The translations under genes and the position numbers were made by a program. DNA of 64,000 nt from JACKAQ01 sp965227145 (GTDB lineage Bacteria; Calditrichota; Calditrichia; RBG-13-44-9; J075). Below the pieces are notes generated by a model, which was not told the DNA's origin, ran no database searches, and worked only from the letters and a program-made list of their open reading frames with translations. Shown here piece after piece: positions 52,604 to 62,137 of the stretch. Each line of letters opens with the position of its first letter. Positions within the stretch are counted from its first letter, which is position 1. The stretch spans positions 5,456,001-5,520,000 of the forward strand of contig OZ245730.1 in assembly GCA_965227145.1 (NCBI GenBank), given 5' to 3'.

Positions 52604-53740
52604 ATGACACCCGAAAACCTGAAAATAGCCCTCGTTCACGATTGGCTGACCGGCATGCGCGGCGGCGAAAAAGTGTTGGAAGCGCTCTGCGAAATGTTCC
52701 CGGATGCGGATTTGTTCACGTTGCTGCACAATCGCGGCAGCGTTTCGCTAACCATCGAACATCGAAAAATAATCACATCGTTTATCGATGATTTGCCGGG
52801 AAAAGCCACGCGCTATCGCCACTATTTACCACTGTTCCCAACCGCCATCGAACAGCTCGATTTTAAAGGATATGACCTGATTTTATCCACCTCGCATTGC
52901 GTTGCCAAAGGTGTGCGAACACCGCCGGATGCGTTGCATATCAGCTATTTGCACACACCGATGCGCTATGTTTGGGATATGTACGAAGATTATTTTGGCG
53001 GGGAAAAAACCGGCTGGCTGTCGCGAAAAATTATCCCGTTTTTTGCCAATTATTTGCGGATGTGGGACGTTACCAGCGCCAATCGGGTGGATCATTTTTT
53101 GGCAAACTCCGCACATGTCGGGCGGCGGATTGCCAAATATTATCGCCGTCCTTCAACGGTGATCCACCCGCCGGTGGACACGTCGCAATTTCCGTTGAGT
53201 CGCATATCCGGCGATTTTTATTTGATGATAACCGCGCTGGTGCCTTACAAAAAAGTAGATTTGGCAATTCGCGCGTTCAACAAAAACGGGAAACTGCTGC
53301 ACATCGTCGGAAGCGGTCCGGAAAAAGCTGCCCTGCAGAAACTTGCGGGCAGCAACGTGCGTTTTTTCGATTGGGTGAGTGATGCAGAACTGCGCCAATT
53401 TGCCGCCGAATGCAAAGCGCTGATTTTTCCCGGCGAAGAAGATTTTGGCATCGTTCCGGTGGAAGTGCAAAGCTGCGGAAAACCGGTGATTGCCCTCGCT
53501 CGCGGCGGCGCGCTGGAAACCGTGATCGGTTTCGACGGAAATAATGAAAGACGTTGCAGCGGCATTTTTTTCGATGAACACAGCGAAACCGCGCTCCAAA
53601 ATGCGATTCAACAATTTGAATCGCTGAAATGGAACGCAGAATTTATTCACCAACACGCACAGCAATTTGCAAAAGCGCAATTTATGGCAAAAATGCGCGG
53701 ATTTATTGAGCAATCGGTTTCGGAATTTTTCGGGAATTAA
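52604..53740 (+). CDS. glycosyltransferase family 4 protein
   Basis: 378 residues. N-terminal acceptor domain KIALVHDWLTGMRGGEKVLE and a HTPMRYVWD motif near 118, then a GT4 C-terminal domain with TALVPYKKVDLAIRAF, LHIVGSGPEK, FPGEEDFGIVPVE (the E-x7-E-like donor motif) and GKPVIALARGGALETV. It resembles mannosyl/rhamnosyl-transferases of O-antigen or exopolysaccharide synthesis. The next coding gene starts a polyprenol-linked sugar chain, so the two probably act together. Confidence 0.88.
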   Translation: MTPENLKIALVHDWLTGMRGGEKVLEALCEMFPDADLFTLLHNRGSVSLTIEHRKIITSFIDDLPGKATRYRHYLPLFPTAIEQLDFKGYDLILSTSHCVAKGVRTPPDALHISYLHTPMRYVWDMYEDYFGGEKTGWLSRKIIPFFANYLRMWDVTSANRVDHFLANSAHVGRRIAKYYRRPSTVIHPPVDTSQFPLSRISGDFYLMITALVPYKKVDLAIRAFNKNGKLLHIVGSGPEKAALQKLAGSNVRFFDWVSDAELRQFAAECKALIFPGEEDFGIVPVEVQSCGKPVIALARGGALETVIGFDGNNERRCSGIFFDEHSETALQNAIQQFESLKWNAEFIHQHAQQFAKAQFMAKMRGFIEQSVSEFFGN

Positions 53741-53802
53741 TTTTGTCACGAATATTCACGAATGGTTATTTTATTATTTTTTAATTGGTTAGCCGGTGAC
53801 TT

Positions 53803-53867
53803 GTCATTCCTGCTAATGCCGGAATCTCCGTGTTTGCGGGTGAGATTCCGGCATTCACAGGAGTGAC
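53803..53867. repeat. intergenic imperfect palindrome
   Basis: Arms of 26 bases (53803-53828 and 53842-53867) pair with three mismatches around a 13-base spacer; the inner 14 bases (aatgccggaatctc) pair perfectly. The outer core gtcattcctg also occurs near 39132. It sits between two co-oriented glycosyltransferase genes. It looks like a dispersed palindromic element; a terminator role is possible but there is no T-run. Confidence 0.65.
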
Positions 53868-53909
53868 AACATGAAGAATTTGTGGCAAAAAAGAATAAAA
53901 ACATAGAAA

Positions 53910-55322
53910 ATGAACCAAAACATTTACAGACGTAACCTCTCCGTGCCATTTTTGAAAATGGTGACAGACGCGATTTCGCTCACCGGCGCGGTGCTGTTTT
54001 CTTATTATTTGCGCTTTTTTTCACCGCTGACGGAGCTCATTCCGGTGACCAAAGGCTTGCCCTCGCTGACCGGCTACGTCTATTTTTCAATTTTTTTGGT
54101 GATCGCATATTTACTGCTGTTCGGCGCGACAAATGCGTATCGCAGCCGCTTTTTCAGCACTTTCTCGCAGGATATTCCGGCGATTCTTAAAAATTGTTTT
54201 CTGGGCATTTTAATCGCGATGAGCGGCGCATTTTTGTATCGCGATTTTTCCTATTCGCGGCTGGTTTTCGGGCTGATTTTTGTCAATTCGATTGTGTTTT
54301 TGCTGGTCGGGCGATTCATATTTCATCGCATCAAACAGCGATTTTTGAGCAAGGGCTTCAGCAAAATGAGCGTGGTTTTGGCCGGTTCCGCCGGAAATTT
54401 GCGGCAGGTATATGAGCGGCTGCACAGCGATACCACGCTCAATTTCGATCTCATTGGCTATTTTGCAAACGTGCCGGTCAATGAAATTGCTGTGCCGCAC
54501 ATGGGCAAACTGGATGACTTACCGGGTCTTATCGCATCAGAAAATGCGCCAGACGGTGTGGTCATCGCTTTCGAACAGGGTGATCACCAAAACATCTGGC
54601 AAATTCTGCAAGCCACAGAAGGACGTAATTTGGAGCTGTTTTACGTGCCGGATGTGCTGGATATTATCACCTCAAAATTCCACACGCTGGAAGCCGGCGG
54701 TATTCCGTTGCTGCAATTGAAAGCATATGTGCTGGCCGGCTGGCAGGGATTGCTCAAACGCGCGTTCGATGTGATCGTTTCGGTAACCGGGCTGCTGCTG
54801 CTTTCGCCGTTTTTTCTGCTGCTGGCGACGATCATTAAATTGACATCGCCGGGTCCGGTGTTTTATCACCAAAAACGGGTCAGTCTGGACGGGCAGGAAT
54901 TTGCGATGATCAAATTTCGTTCGATGCGGTCGGATGCAGAAGCGGAAACCGGACCGGTTTGGGCAAAAGCGGACGATCCGCGCACCACGTCCATCGGCAA
55001 ATTATTGCGCCGGACGAGTTTGGACGAACTACCGCAGTTGATTAACGTGATCAAAGGCGAGATGAGTTTGGTGGGTCCGCGACCGGAACGGCGACATTTT
55101 GTGGAGCAATTTCAGTCGCATGTGCCGAAATATCTGGAGCGCCACCGGGTGCGCTGCGGCATGACCGGCTGGGCGCAGGTGAACGGACTTCGCGGACAAT
55201 CGTCCATCGAAGATCGCACGCGATACGATTTATATTACATCGAAAACTGGTCGCTGTGGTTCGATATCAAAATTATTTTGATGACCGTTTCGGAAATTAT
55301 TCGCGGGGAAAATGCGTATTAG
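53910..55322 (+). CDS. polyprenyl-phosphate sugar-1-phosphate transferase (WcaJ-like)
   Basis: 470 residues. Four to five N-terminal membrane helices (~15-145), a CoA-binding-like region (~150-260; VVLAGSAGNLRQVYERL), and the C-terminal bacterial sugar transferase domain from ~280. Motifs there: KRAFDVIVSVTGLLLLSPFF, SPGPVFYHQKRV, FAMIKFRSMRSDAE, LDELPQLINVIKGEMSLVGPRP and RCGMTGWAQVNGLRG. It loads the first sugar phosphate onto undecaprenyl phosphate for exopolysaccharide or O-antigen. The first sugar, probably glucose, is inferred from the family. Confidence 0.92.
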   Translation: MNQNIYRRNLSVPFLKMVTDAISLTGAVLFSYYLRFFSPLTELIPVTKGLPSLTGYVYFSIFLVIAYLLLFGATNAYRSRFFSTFSQDIPAILKNCFLGILIAMSGAFLYRDFSYSRLVFGLIFVNSIVFLLVGRFIFHRIKQRFLSKGFSKMSVVLAGSAGNLRQVYERLHSDTTLNFDLIGYFANVPVNEIAVPHMGKLDDLPGLIASENAPDGVVIAFEQGDHQNIWQILQATEGRNLELFYVPDVLDIITSKFHTLEAGGIPLLQLKAYVLAGWQGLLKRAFDVIVSVTGLLLLSPFFLLLATIIKLTSPGPVFYHQKRVSLDGQEFAMIKFRSMRSDAEAETGPVWAKADDPRTTSIGKLLRRTSLDELPQLINVIKGEMSLVGPRPERRHFVEQFQSHVPKYLERHRVRCGMTGWAQVNGLRGQSSIEDRTRYDLYYIENWSLWFDIKIILMTVSEIIRGENAY

Positions 55323-55332
55323 CATAAAACAG

Positions 55333-55358
55333 CGTAGCGAAGCAGGCGCTTCGCTACG
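55333..55358. terminator. convergent-gene hairpin
   Basis: Perfect 11-base arms (cgtagcgaagc 55333-55343, gcttcgctacg 55348-55358) with a 4-base loop lie between the convergent sugar-transferase and dioxygenase genes. A short T-rich stretch follows on the minus strand. It probably stops transcription from both sides. Confidence 0.65.
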
Positions 55359-55383
55359 AGAGTGTTTGGAAAAATAATGCCAC

Positions 55384-56475
55384 TTACAAATTTCCGCGCC
55401 GGTCCTGTTCGCGTTCGATGGCTTCGAACAACGCTTTAAAATTCCCTTTTCCGAAACCGGAACAACCTTTCCGTTGAATAACCTCAAAAAATAATGTCGG
55501 GCGATCCTGCACCGGTTTGGTGAAAATCTGCAGTAGATAACCGTGCTGATCGGCATCGACCAAGATACCGTATTCCGCGAGTTTCGCGATGTTTTCATCA
55601 ATTTTGCCAACGCGATCCTGCAGCATATCGTAATATGTCGCCGGCGTTTCCAAAAATTCTACACCGTTTTCCCGCAGCATTCCGACTGTGCGCACGATAT
55701 CTTTGGTATCCAGCGCGATGTGCTGAACGCCGGGACCGGTGTAATATTCCACAAATTCCTGGATTTGCGATTTTTTCATTCCTTGCGCCGGGCGATTAAT
55801 GGGCATTTTGATCCGCTCATTTTCGCTCGAAACGACAATCGAGCGCAACGCAGTGTGTTCAGTGGAAATATCTTTGTCATCCACCGACCAAAACCGGTGA
55901 AAACCCAACACATTTTCATACCACGAAGCAACTTTTTGCATCTCGCCTTCCGGCTGATTTCCCACAAAGTGGTCGATAAAATTCAGCCCGACATCGTTGG
56001 TTTTTACTGCTGTTTTGTAAGGCATAAATCCCGGCAAAAACACGCCGTCGTACTCTTTTCGCTCCACAAACGTGTGCAGCGTATCGCCGTATGTATGGAT
56101 GCCGGACAGCACCACTTTGCCGTTTTCATCGGAATATTCGGTGGGTTTTTGGTGGGAAATGGCGCCGTTTTTAGTGGTGTATTCCCATGCGGCGGTGGCA
56201 TCATCGACCCAAAATGCGACGTCCCGAACGCCATCGCCATGCAGCATTAGATGCACATTCATCGGCGAATTTGCCCGGTATGGCGATGACAATACCAGCC
56301 GGATTTTGTTTTGCTGCAACATATAACTGGCTTTTTCGCGATCGCCGGTTTCCAGCCCGCGATACGCAACCGGTTCGAACCCGAAAACCGTTTGGTAGTA
56401 ATGGGCGGCTTGTTTGGCATTCCCGACAATCAGCCGCACGTGATCCGTGCCAAAAATTTGAAAGGGTGGTTTCAT
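55384..56475 (-). CDS. hppD: 4-hydroxyphenylpyruvate dioxygenase
   Basis: 363 residues from the ATG at 56475, which has AGGAGGA four bases upstream. Two vicinal-oxygen-chelate halves. The Fe(II) ligands fit H169 (FIDHFVGN), H252 (GVQHIALD) and E331 (LFFEVIQRKG). The C-terminal GFGKGNFKALFEAIEREQDRRG is a hallmark of the enzyme. It converts 4-hydroxyphenylpyruvate to homogentisate in tyrosine degradation. No homogentisate dioxygenase or tyrosine aminotransferase gene lies near. Confidence 0.96.
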   Translation of the reverse strand: MKPPFQIFGTDHVRLIVGNAKQAAHYYQTVFGFEPVAYRGLETGDREKASYMLQQNKIRLVLSSPYRANSPMNVHLMLHGDGVRDVAFWVDDATAAWEYTTKNGAISHQKPTEYSDENGKVVLSGIHTYGDTLHTFVERKEYDGVFLPGFMPYKTAVKTNDVGLNFIDHFVGNQPEGEMQKVASWYENVLGFHRFWSVDDKDISTEHTALRSIVVSSENERIKMPINRPAQGMKKSQIQEFVEYYTGPGVQHIALDTKDIVRTVGMLRENGVEFLETPATYYDMLQDRVGKIDENIAKLAEYGILVDADQHGYLLQIFTKPVQDRPTLFFEVIQRKGCSGFGKGNFKALFEAIEREQDRRGNL

Positions 56476-56652
56476 TATTCCTCCTGTTTGATAAAAAATG
56501 TCGCGCAATTAAATTTACATCGCAAAAGTTGCCATCGCCATTCCGAAGTTAGATTGTCGGTTTTGGCGGTTCGAAAACCACCTAAATGTCAATCGAAATT
56601 ATGTGTTGACATGCCAAGCCGTGTTTATTATCTTTGCCTTGCTATAAACGAT

Positions 56653-56725
<73 letters not shown>

Positions 56726-56793
56726 CAACCGATTCACGGCACCAATTTTCAGTCGTGAATTTTTTATCTGAATATCCCCCCGTTTTTTAAGAT

Positions 56794-56866
56794 GGCGCCG
56801 TACCCAAGTGGCTAAGGGAGAGGCCTGCAAAGCCTTTATGCGGCGGTTCGAATCCGCCCGGCGCCT
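56794..56866 (+). tRNA. tRNA-Cys (anticodon GCA)
   Basis: Acceptor ggcgccg pairs perfectly with cggcgcc. The anticodon loop ctgcaaa gives GCA in stem gaggc/gcctt. The T-arm is gcggttcgaatccgc, and the discriminator U is typical of tRNA-Cys. It lies 68 bases after tRNA-Ala. Confidence 0.95.
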
Positions 56867-56960
56867 CTTGTTTTCTTCAATCGCAACCAAATTCCGCATT
56901 TATCGTTTCAAAAAACTGACCAAAAACATGATTGTTTCATTATTTTCAAAGGATACTCTC

Positions 56961-57464
56961 ATGAAATTTTTACGTACACCACTCATCATTTTTATTATTT
57001 CCGCACTGTTAACGGGTTGCCAAAACACCGGTCAACCGGCTGATACAGAAAATGCCGCCGATAAACAAAACAGCGAATCCGGTTACGATGAAGCCCTCGC
57101 CAAAAAATTGGGCGCCGATGATTACGGCATGAAACCATACGTTATGGCATTCCTCAAAGCCGGGCCAAATCGCAGTCAGGATAAAGAAACCGCTGCAAAA
57201 TTGCAAAAAGCGCATCTCGATAACATCAAACGGATGGCGGAAGAAGGCTCGCTGGTGCTAGCCGGACCGTTTATTGACGACGGCGAAATTCGCGGTATCT
57301 ATATTTTTGATGTGGCTACAATTGAGGAAGCTCGCGCGCTAACCGAAACCGATCCGGCGATTCAAGCTGGGCGATTGATGATGGAATTGCACCCCTGGTA
57401 TGGTACCGCTGCGCTGCCGGTATTGAAAGATGTTTACCCCAAGCTCGCCAAAAAATCATTTTGA
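56961..57464 (+). CDS. YciI-like domain lipoprotein
   Basis: 167 residues from the ATG at 56961 (AAAGGA upstream). Lipobox ALLTGC gives an acylated cysteine at 20; a polar linker follows. From ~55 to the end lies a YCII-related domain: MAFLKAGPNRSQDKETAAKLQKAHLDNIKRMAEEGSLVLAGPF, then IRGIYIFDVATIEEARALTETDPAI. The conserved H and D positions of the fold are present (AHLDN, ETDPAI). The function of exported YCII proteins is not known. The stop overlaps the start of the next gene by four bases. Confidence 0.86.
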   Translation: MKFLRTPLIIFIISALLTGCQNTGQPADTENAADKQNSESGYDEALAKKLGADDYGMKPYVMAFLKAGPNRSQDKETAAKLQKAHLDNIKRMAEEGSLVLAGPFIDDGEIRGIYIFDVATIEEARALTETDPAIQAGRLMMELHPWYGTAALPVLKDVYPKLAKKSF

Positions 57465-58411
57465 AATTGAAACCGGAGAAGCTTTTGGCTCAATTAATTG
57501 AAACGCGATTTTCACTGACCCCCGAACCACCATTTCATTTTGCGAACACGGCATATTCGCACGGCTGGGTGGCGCTGTACCCGAATCAATGGGATAAGGA
57601 TCGGCAAAAATTACAGCGCGTCGAACAACTGTCGAGCGGAAACGTGGTGAATATGGTTATCGAAAGCAGCGGATCGGTTCACGAACCGGTAATTTGTATC
57701 GATGTTCAGCACGCAAATACGCTGACAGAAACGGAGCTTGAGGAAATTTCCAAAAACGTGCGACACATGTTCCGGCTCGATGAAAATTTTCACGAATTTT
57801 ACAGCATTTGTAATTCCGCCGGTAAACAGTGGCAAAAAATGAGCACCGGTTTGGGGCGATTGCTGCGCTCGCCATCCGTTTTTGAAGATATCGTTAAAAC
57901 AATTTGCACCACAAATATTCAGTGGGGCGGCACAAAGCGGATGGTCGAAGGCATCGTTCGCGAGTTTGGCGCACCATTTCCCGCTGATGAAAATCTGAGC
58001 GCATTCCCTTCGCCGCAGGCGATTGCTGCAGTTCCATTCGCGGAATTTTCGAAACGGGTGAACTTGGGGTATCGCAGCGACTACATCCATTTGCTTTCCC
58101 GGCGGATCGCCGATGGCGAGCTGGAACCGGAGCAATTTCTCGATCCGGAAGTTCCCACGCCGGAGCTGAAAAAATCGCTGTTGCGTATCAAGGGCATCGG
58201 AAATTACGCCGCCGCAACCATGCTAATGCTGCTCGGGCGTTACGACGAGTTGCCGGTGGACAGCGTATTTCGCCAGTTCGTTTCCCAAAAATATTTTGGC
58301 GGCGAGCCAATGACAGATAAAGACGGTGCCGCCATTTACGACGATTGGGGAAAATGGAAATATCTCGCATATTGGTTTGATGTGTGGGAAGGAACAACCG
58401 AAAATGTTTAA
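57461..58411 (+). CDS. HhH-GPD DNA glycosylase (AlkA/OGG-like)
   Basis: 316 residues from a TTG at 57461 that overlaps the previous stop (TTGA), implying translational coupling. The C-terminal half has the helix-hairpin-helix LLRIKGIGNYAAATML (240-255) and the catalytic aspartate D267 (ELPVDSVFRQF). The lysine used by bifunctional glycosylase/lyases in the hairpin is absent (GIGNYA), so a single-function glycosylase, as in AlkA, is likely. The N-terminal half (~1-120) has an AlkA/OGG1-like layout. There is no C-terminal iron-sulfur cluster. The damaged base removed is not known. Confidence 0.83.
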   Translation: MKLKPEKLLAQLIETRFSLTPEPPFHFANTAYSHGWVALYPNQWDKDRQKLQRVEQLSSGNVVNMVIESSGSVHEPVICIDVQHANTLTETELEEISKNVRHMFRLDENFHEFYSICNSAGKQWQKMSTGLGRLLRSPSVFEDIVKTICTTNIQWGGTKRMVEGIVREFGAPFPADENLSAFPSPQAIAAVPFAEFSKRVNLGYRSDYIHLLSRRIADGELEPEQFLDPEVPTPELKKSLLRIKGIGNYAAATMLMLLGRYDELPVDSVFRQFVSQKYFGGEPMTDKDGAAIYDDWGKWKYLAYWFDVWEGTTENV

Positions 58412-58424
58412 CCGCTACAAAAAA

Positions 58425-58448
58425 TGCCGTAGTTTTACGACTACGGCA
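58425..58448 (-). terminator. terminator downstream of the YhbY gene
   Basis: Perfect 9-base arms tgccgtagt (58425-58433) and actacggca (58440-58448). On the minus strand the stem is followed directly by TTTTTT, so it best serves leftward transcription from the YhbY gene; it also lies just after the rightward glycosylase gene. Confidence 0.75.
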
Positions 58449-58560
58449 CAGCATTTCAATCGATATTCACCGGAAAATCTTTAATCAAACAGTAGTATTT
58501 GAACACCAAAAAATCAAGCTTATTTACTTGATATTCGTTCACGCAAAGGATATTACTTGA

Positions 58561-58878
58561 TTATTTGTGATCAAAAGCACCTTTTTTGCGCGACGGTTTT
58601 TGATTTTTCTCTTCGGGTTGCTCGCGGAACAGTAAAATTGTGCTGCCGATGATCTGCACCAACTCCGAATGCGTTTTGCGCGCCAGAATTTCTCCCGCAA
58701 GTTTCTTTTCCAACGGACAATTTTCCTGCAGCTTTATTTTCAGCAATTCTTTGGTATTGAATGCGTTTTCCACATTTGTGAGCGTGCCGTCCGTAATACC
58801 TTCTTTCCCGACCCAGATTTCCGGTTTCAGGTGATGCCCTTCCGAGCGCAGCTCGCGTTTTTCTTTGCCAGTCAACAT
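58561..58878 (-). CDS. yhbY: YhbY/CRS1 family RNA-binding protein
   Basis: 105 residues, AGAGGA before the ATG. A single CRM domain: LTGKEKRELRSEGHHLKPE, WVGKEGIT (the GxxG-type loop), LKIKLQENCPLEKK, and LVQIIGSTILLFRE. Bacterial YhbY binds the precursor of the large ribosomal subunit. A basic tail (NQKPSRKKGAFDHK) extends past the domain. Confidence 0.93.
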   Translation of the reverse strand: MLTGKEKRELRSEGHHLKPEIWVGKEGITDGTLTNVENAFNTKELLKIKLQENCPLEKKLAGEILARKTHSELVQIIGSTILLFREQPEEKNQKPSRKKGAFDHK

Positions 58879-58906
58879 AATATTCCTCTATTTTATTCAA
58901 AAAAAA

Positions 58907-58932
58907 TCAGCCACCCGAAAGTGAGTGGCTGA
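58907..58932 (-). terminator. rho-independent terminator of the 384-residue protein gene
   Basis: Arms tcagccac (58907-58914) and gtggctga (58925-58932); on the minus strand a run of eight T follows at once. It lies 41 bases after the stop of the gene at 58973. Confidence 0.85.
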
Positions 58933-58972
58933 CCGCAAATTTAGCAATATTTTTTGGCAAAACTATATAAAA

Positions 58973-60127
58973 TTATCCGTTGCGCTGCACATCCACAACC
59001 AGATCGCCCACTTCGTCGAGCATTTTGGTCATGGCTTGTCCGATTGCTTTTCGATAGCGAATCATGAAATTGGGATTTTCGATGTTCGCCTGAAATGTGA
59101 AAAAGCGGTTCAAATAAATCGGCAGATAAAAATTGACCTGCAGGTTATTTGCCGCGTAGGTTTCCATTTTTTTCAACTCATCTTTGTGTGCTTTGTAAAA
59201 TTCCATGTATTCGGGAATCACTTCTTCGGCAACCTGATTGGCGTCCACTTTTACGCCGTTGTAATTGTAAACGGAAGTAGCTTTGGATTTCAGGAATTTG
59301 AGAATCGCGAATCGAACGGAATCGATATTACGGGTAAGCATGCCGCATTTTACGGCTTCTTCGTAATACACGCCCAAATCGTTACCATTGTAGGTTTGAA
59401 CAATTTCAATCGTTTCGGACAGGAAATCTTCTTTTTTGCGTTTGGCGATGCGCAATTTTTTGCTGCTCTCGAAATCGAAATCGAACGGTTCGCCGCCGCC
59501 GGTCACCACCGTCATTTTCACAAATGGCGAAACGATGGTATCCACCATTCGCGTTGAAGCATAATGGATTGAGTAGCCCAACTGAAACTTGAATCGCTCG
59601 TGGGTCATTTCTTCCGGCAGATAAAAATACACCACAATTTCCTCATCGGAAATGGCGATTTGATCCAGCTTGCTGGTTTCGCGCTCAAAAACGCCGTTGT
59701 CGCGCATCATTTCCAGAAATTCCGTCATCTGCATTGCGGGATCGATGCCGGGTAAAACACCGGCGATTACCGGATAATCTTCGCTTTGCCAAACGACCAG
59801 TTTCACGGTATCGGAATTATCTTTTAAATACGGATTGTTGTTGAGATTTTCCAGCACCAACGTGCGTCCGGGAAATTTGTTGAGGTAGCTTGCCGGCACT
59901 TTGAGCATTTTGCACAGCTCTTTCAGCGCGGTGATGGTGATAAAATAACGTTTGTTATTAACCAGCACCACCAGCGTGCCTTCGTCGTCCGTGGTGAAGC
60001 TGAGGTTTTGAATTTGCTCGTTTATCACACCGTCTTCCAGATTGGTAGCGAATTCGATTGCACTTGCCGCATCGTCAAACAACCCGCCTTCCGGCACGAC
60101 AACCCGCCCAAAACGGTAATATTCCAT
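58973..60127 (-). CDS. conserved hypothetical protein, weakly DUF932-like
   Basis: 384 residues with AAGGAGAT before the ATG. No signal peptide or membrane segment. I do not recognise a firm family. The segment ITITALKELCKMLKVPASYLNKFPG, followed by a strand-rich region (KLVVWQSEDYPVIAGVL, SDEEIVVYFYLPEE, GYSIHYASTRMV) and a helical C-terminal half, recalls the DUF932 phage/plasmid-like proteins, which have unknown function. No phage genes are nearby. It forms its own unit with a terminator at its end. Confidence 0.65.
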   Translation of the reverse strand: MEYYRFGRVVVPEGGLFDDAASAIEFATNLEDGVINEQIQNLSFTTDDEGTLVVLVNNKRYFITITALKELCKMLKVPASYLNKFPGRTLVLENLNNNPYLKDNSDTVKLVVWQSEDYPVIAGVLPGIDPAMQMTEFLEMMRDNGVFERETSKLDQIAISDEEIVVYFYLPEEMTHERFKFQLGYSIHYASTRMVDTIVSPFVKMTVVTGGGEPFDFDFESSKKLRIAKRKKEDFLSETIEIVQTYNGNDLGVYYEEAVKCGMLTRNIDSVRFAILKFLKSKATSVYNYNGVKVDANQVAEEVIPEYMEFYKAHKDELKKMETYAANNLQVNFYLPIYLNRFFTFQANIENPNFMIRYRKAIGQAMTKMLDEVGDLVVDVQRNG

Positions 60128-60290
60128 TGGCCGATCTCCTTAAAATTTACACATGAAAAGTGAACAAAAATATACTATGTTGATTTTTTATTTCAAACAA
60201 AAAATTGGAAAATCGCGCCCCAATATACAAACAGCGGCGCGATTGCCAAAAGACAAAAACACGCCGCTGTAAACGGATTTTCAGATATGA

Positions 60291-61820
60291 TTAAAATGCG
60301 AACTGGCTGGTTACGTCTTTCCGGGTGCGTTTTTCCAGCAGGCGGAATTCGTGGGGCATCAGCTCTTCGTTGGCTTCCGCGATAATTTTTACCCAATATT
60401 TCCACATGAGCTGAAACGCGCGACCGAATCGCTTGTTATTAATGTATTCGAACATTTCCGGGTGCACTTGCAACACTACCCGCCGGTCGAACCGGGAAAC
60501 GGTGTATCGCCGGATGGCGCGCTCCACATTGGCCATAATAGTACCTTTTGTGGGCACTAATCCGGTGCCTTTGCAATTTGGGCACGGTTCGGTGATGTTG
60601 TAAATCAGGCTCGGGCGAACCCGCTGGCGCGTCATTTCTACCAGCCCGAAACGGCTCATCGGTTCAATTTTGCTGACGGCTCGATCGCGGGAAAATTCTT
60701 TGTATAGTTCGTTGAGCACCCGCTTTTTGTTGGCATTTTCTTCCATATCGATAAAATCGATGACCAGCAACCCGCCGATATCGCGGAGCCGCACCTGCCG
60801 GGCAACTTCCCGGACGGAATCGAGATTGATTTTCAGCGAGTTGCGCTCGTGATCTTTCCGCCCGAAATAGCGTCCGCTGTTCACGTCAATTACCGATAGC
60901 GCCTCGGTTTGTTCGATGAACAAATAGCCACCGTTTTCCATCCACACTTTCTTTTCGATGCTGCGCTGGATTTCTTTTTCCACTTCGAAGGCATCAAAAA
61001 CGGGCTGTTTGCCGCGATAATATTCCACCCTGCGGTGCAAATCGCTGCTCACATCTTTCAGATATTCCTGAATATCGCGATGCAATTTCCGGGAATCGAC
61101 AACCACGCGCTTCACATCTTCGGTGAACAAATCACGAATAACGCTGGATGCCATGCTCAAGTCTTTATACAGCAACGTGAACGCTTTGGCTTCGGGCATC
61201 TTTTTTTCGAGATCTTTCCACTGTTCGAGCAGGCGGTTGAGGTCCTGCTTTAGCGCTTCCTCATCTTTGCCATCGGCAACAGTGCGGATGATCAGCCCAA
61301 AATCTTTGGGCAATAATTTTCGCATCAAACTCCGGAGCCGTTTGCGCTCCTGATTTGATGATATTTTTCGCGATACGCCAACTTTGCGCAATTTTGGCAA
61401 CAGCACCACAAAACGCCCGGGCAAATTTATTTCCGTGCTGACGCGCGGTCCTTTATTGGCAATCGGTTCTTTCACAATTTGAACGACAATTTCCTGACCA
61501 TTGTGCAGCAAATCCTGCGGATCCACATCGTTGCGAACCTCGCCGTTGTCTTCCAAATCGTCGTCGTCGATATCCGCAAATAGTTGCCCGACGCGGTTTC
61601 CCATATCGGAAAAATGCAAAAACGCATCCTGTTTGAACCCGATATCGATAAACGCGGCCTGCATGCCTTTGACCACTTTACGAACTTTGCCTTTGTAAAT
61701 ATCGCCGACTTTGCGTTCGTTGTCCGGACGCTCGACAAATAGCTCGACCAATCGCCTGTCTTCCAACAACGCAATTCGCGTATCCTCGTTGGTCGAATTG
61801 ATGATAATTTCTTTTTCCAT
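60291..61820 (-). CDS. rng: ribonuclease G/E family endoribonuclease
   Basis: 509 residues from the ATG at 61820. The start MEKEIIINSTNEDTRIALLED is typical for RNase G. An S1 domain (~38-125) has RNase H-like and 5'-sensor regions after it. The catalytic metal site is in LSVIDVNSGRYFG and LLVIDFIDMEENANK, and the zinc-link motif CPNCKGTG is present. It lacks the long C-terminal scaffold of RNase E, so it is RNase G-sized. It processes rRNA and mRNA. There is a 317-base leader-sized gap upstream. Confidence 0.94.
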   Translation of the reverse strand: MEKEIIINSTNEDTRIALLEDRRLVELFVERPDNERKVGDIYKGKVRKVVKGMQAAFIDIGFKQDAFLHFSDMGNRVGQLFADIDDDDLEDNGEVRNDVDPQDLLHNGQEIVVQIVKEPIANKGPRVSTEINLPGRFVVLLPKLRKVGVSRKISSNQERKRLRSLMRKLLPKDFGLIIRTVADGKDEEALKQDLNRLLEQWKDLEKKMPEAKAFTLLYKDLSMASSVIRDLFTEDVKRVVVDSRKLHRDIQEYLKDVSSDLHRRVEYYRGKQPVFDAFEVEKEIQRSIEKKVWMENGGYLFIEQTEALSVIDVNSGRYFGRKDHERNSLKINLDSVREVARQVRLRDIGGLLVIDFIDMEENANKKRVLNELYKEFSRDRAVSKIEPMSRFGLVEMTRQRVRPSLIYNITEPCPNCKGTGLVPTKGTIMANVERAIRRYTVSRFDRRVVLQVHPEMFEYINNKRFGRAFQLMWKYWVKIIAEANEELMPHEFRLLEKRTRKDVTSQFAF

Positions 61821-62137
61821 AACAGAGAAGCCCTGTTTCTTTGTTTTCAATGAACTTACAGCAAATGCTTTTCCGCAAATTTGCGGATAACGCATTCGCG
61901 CCGGATACTTTTCCGGTGATGAATAATCAGGGCGGGATAACGCAGAACAACGGCAAATGCCGGTTCTGCAGGGCTACTGGAATTGCGAAAATTGCCGGTT
62001 TTTGCCACATGTTGCAGCATTTTTCCGGCGGAATTTTTGCTGATACATCAGCGCAAATTCAAAAAAAGGTTCGTCGAAACAGGTTCGAAAAATGTTCTAA
62101 TGCCGACAGTGTTGAACAGCTTCACCGGTAAAAAAAT
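61821..62137. other. intergenic region upstream of RNase G
   Basis: 317 bases between the DUF2344-like gene stop and the RNase G start, same strand. It could include a long 5' untranslated leader, as RNase E mRNAs have in other bacteria. I see short GC-rich stems (around 61950-61970) but no recognised regulatory RNA or strong terminator. Confidence 0.35.
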
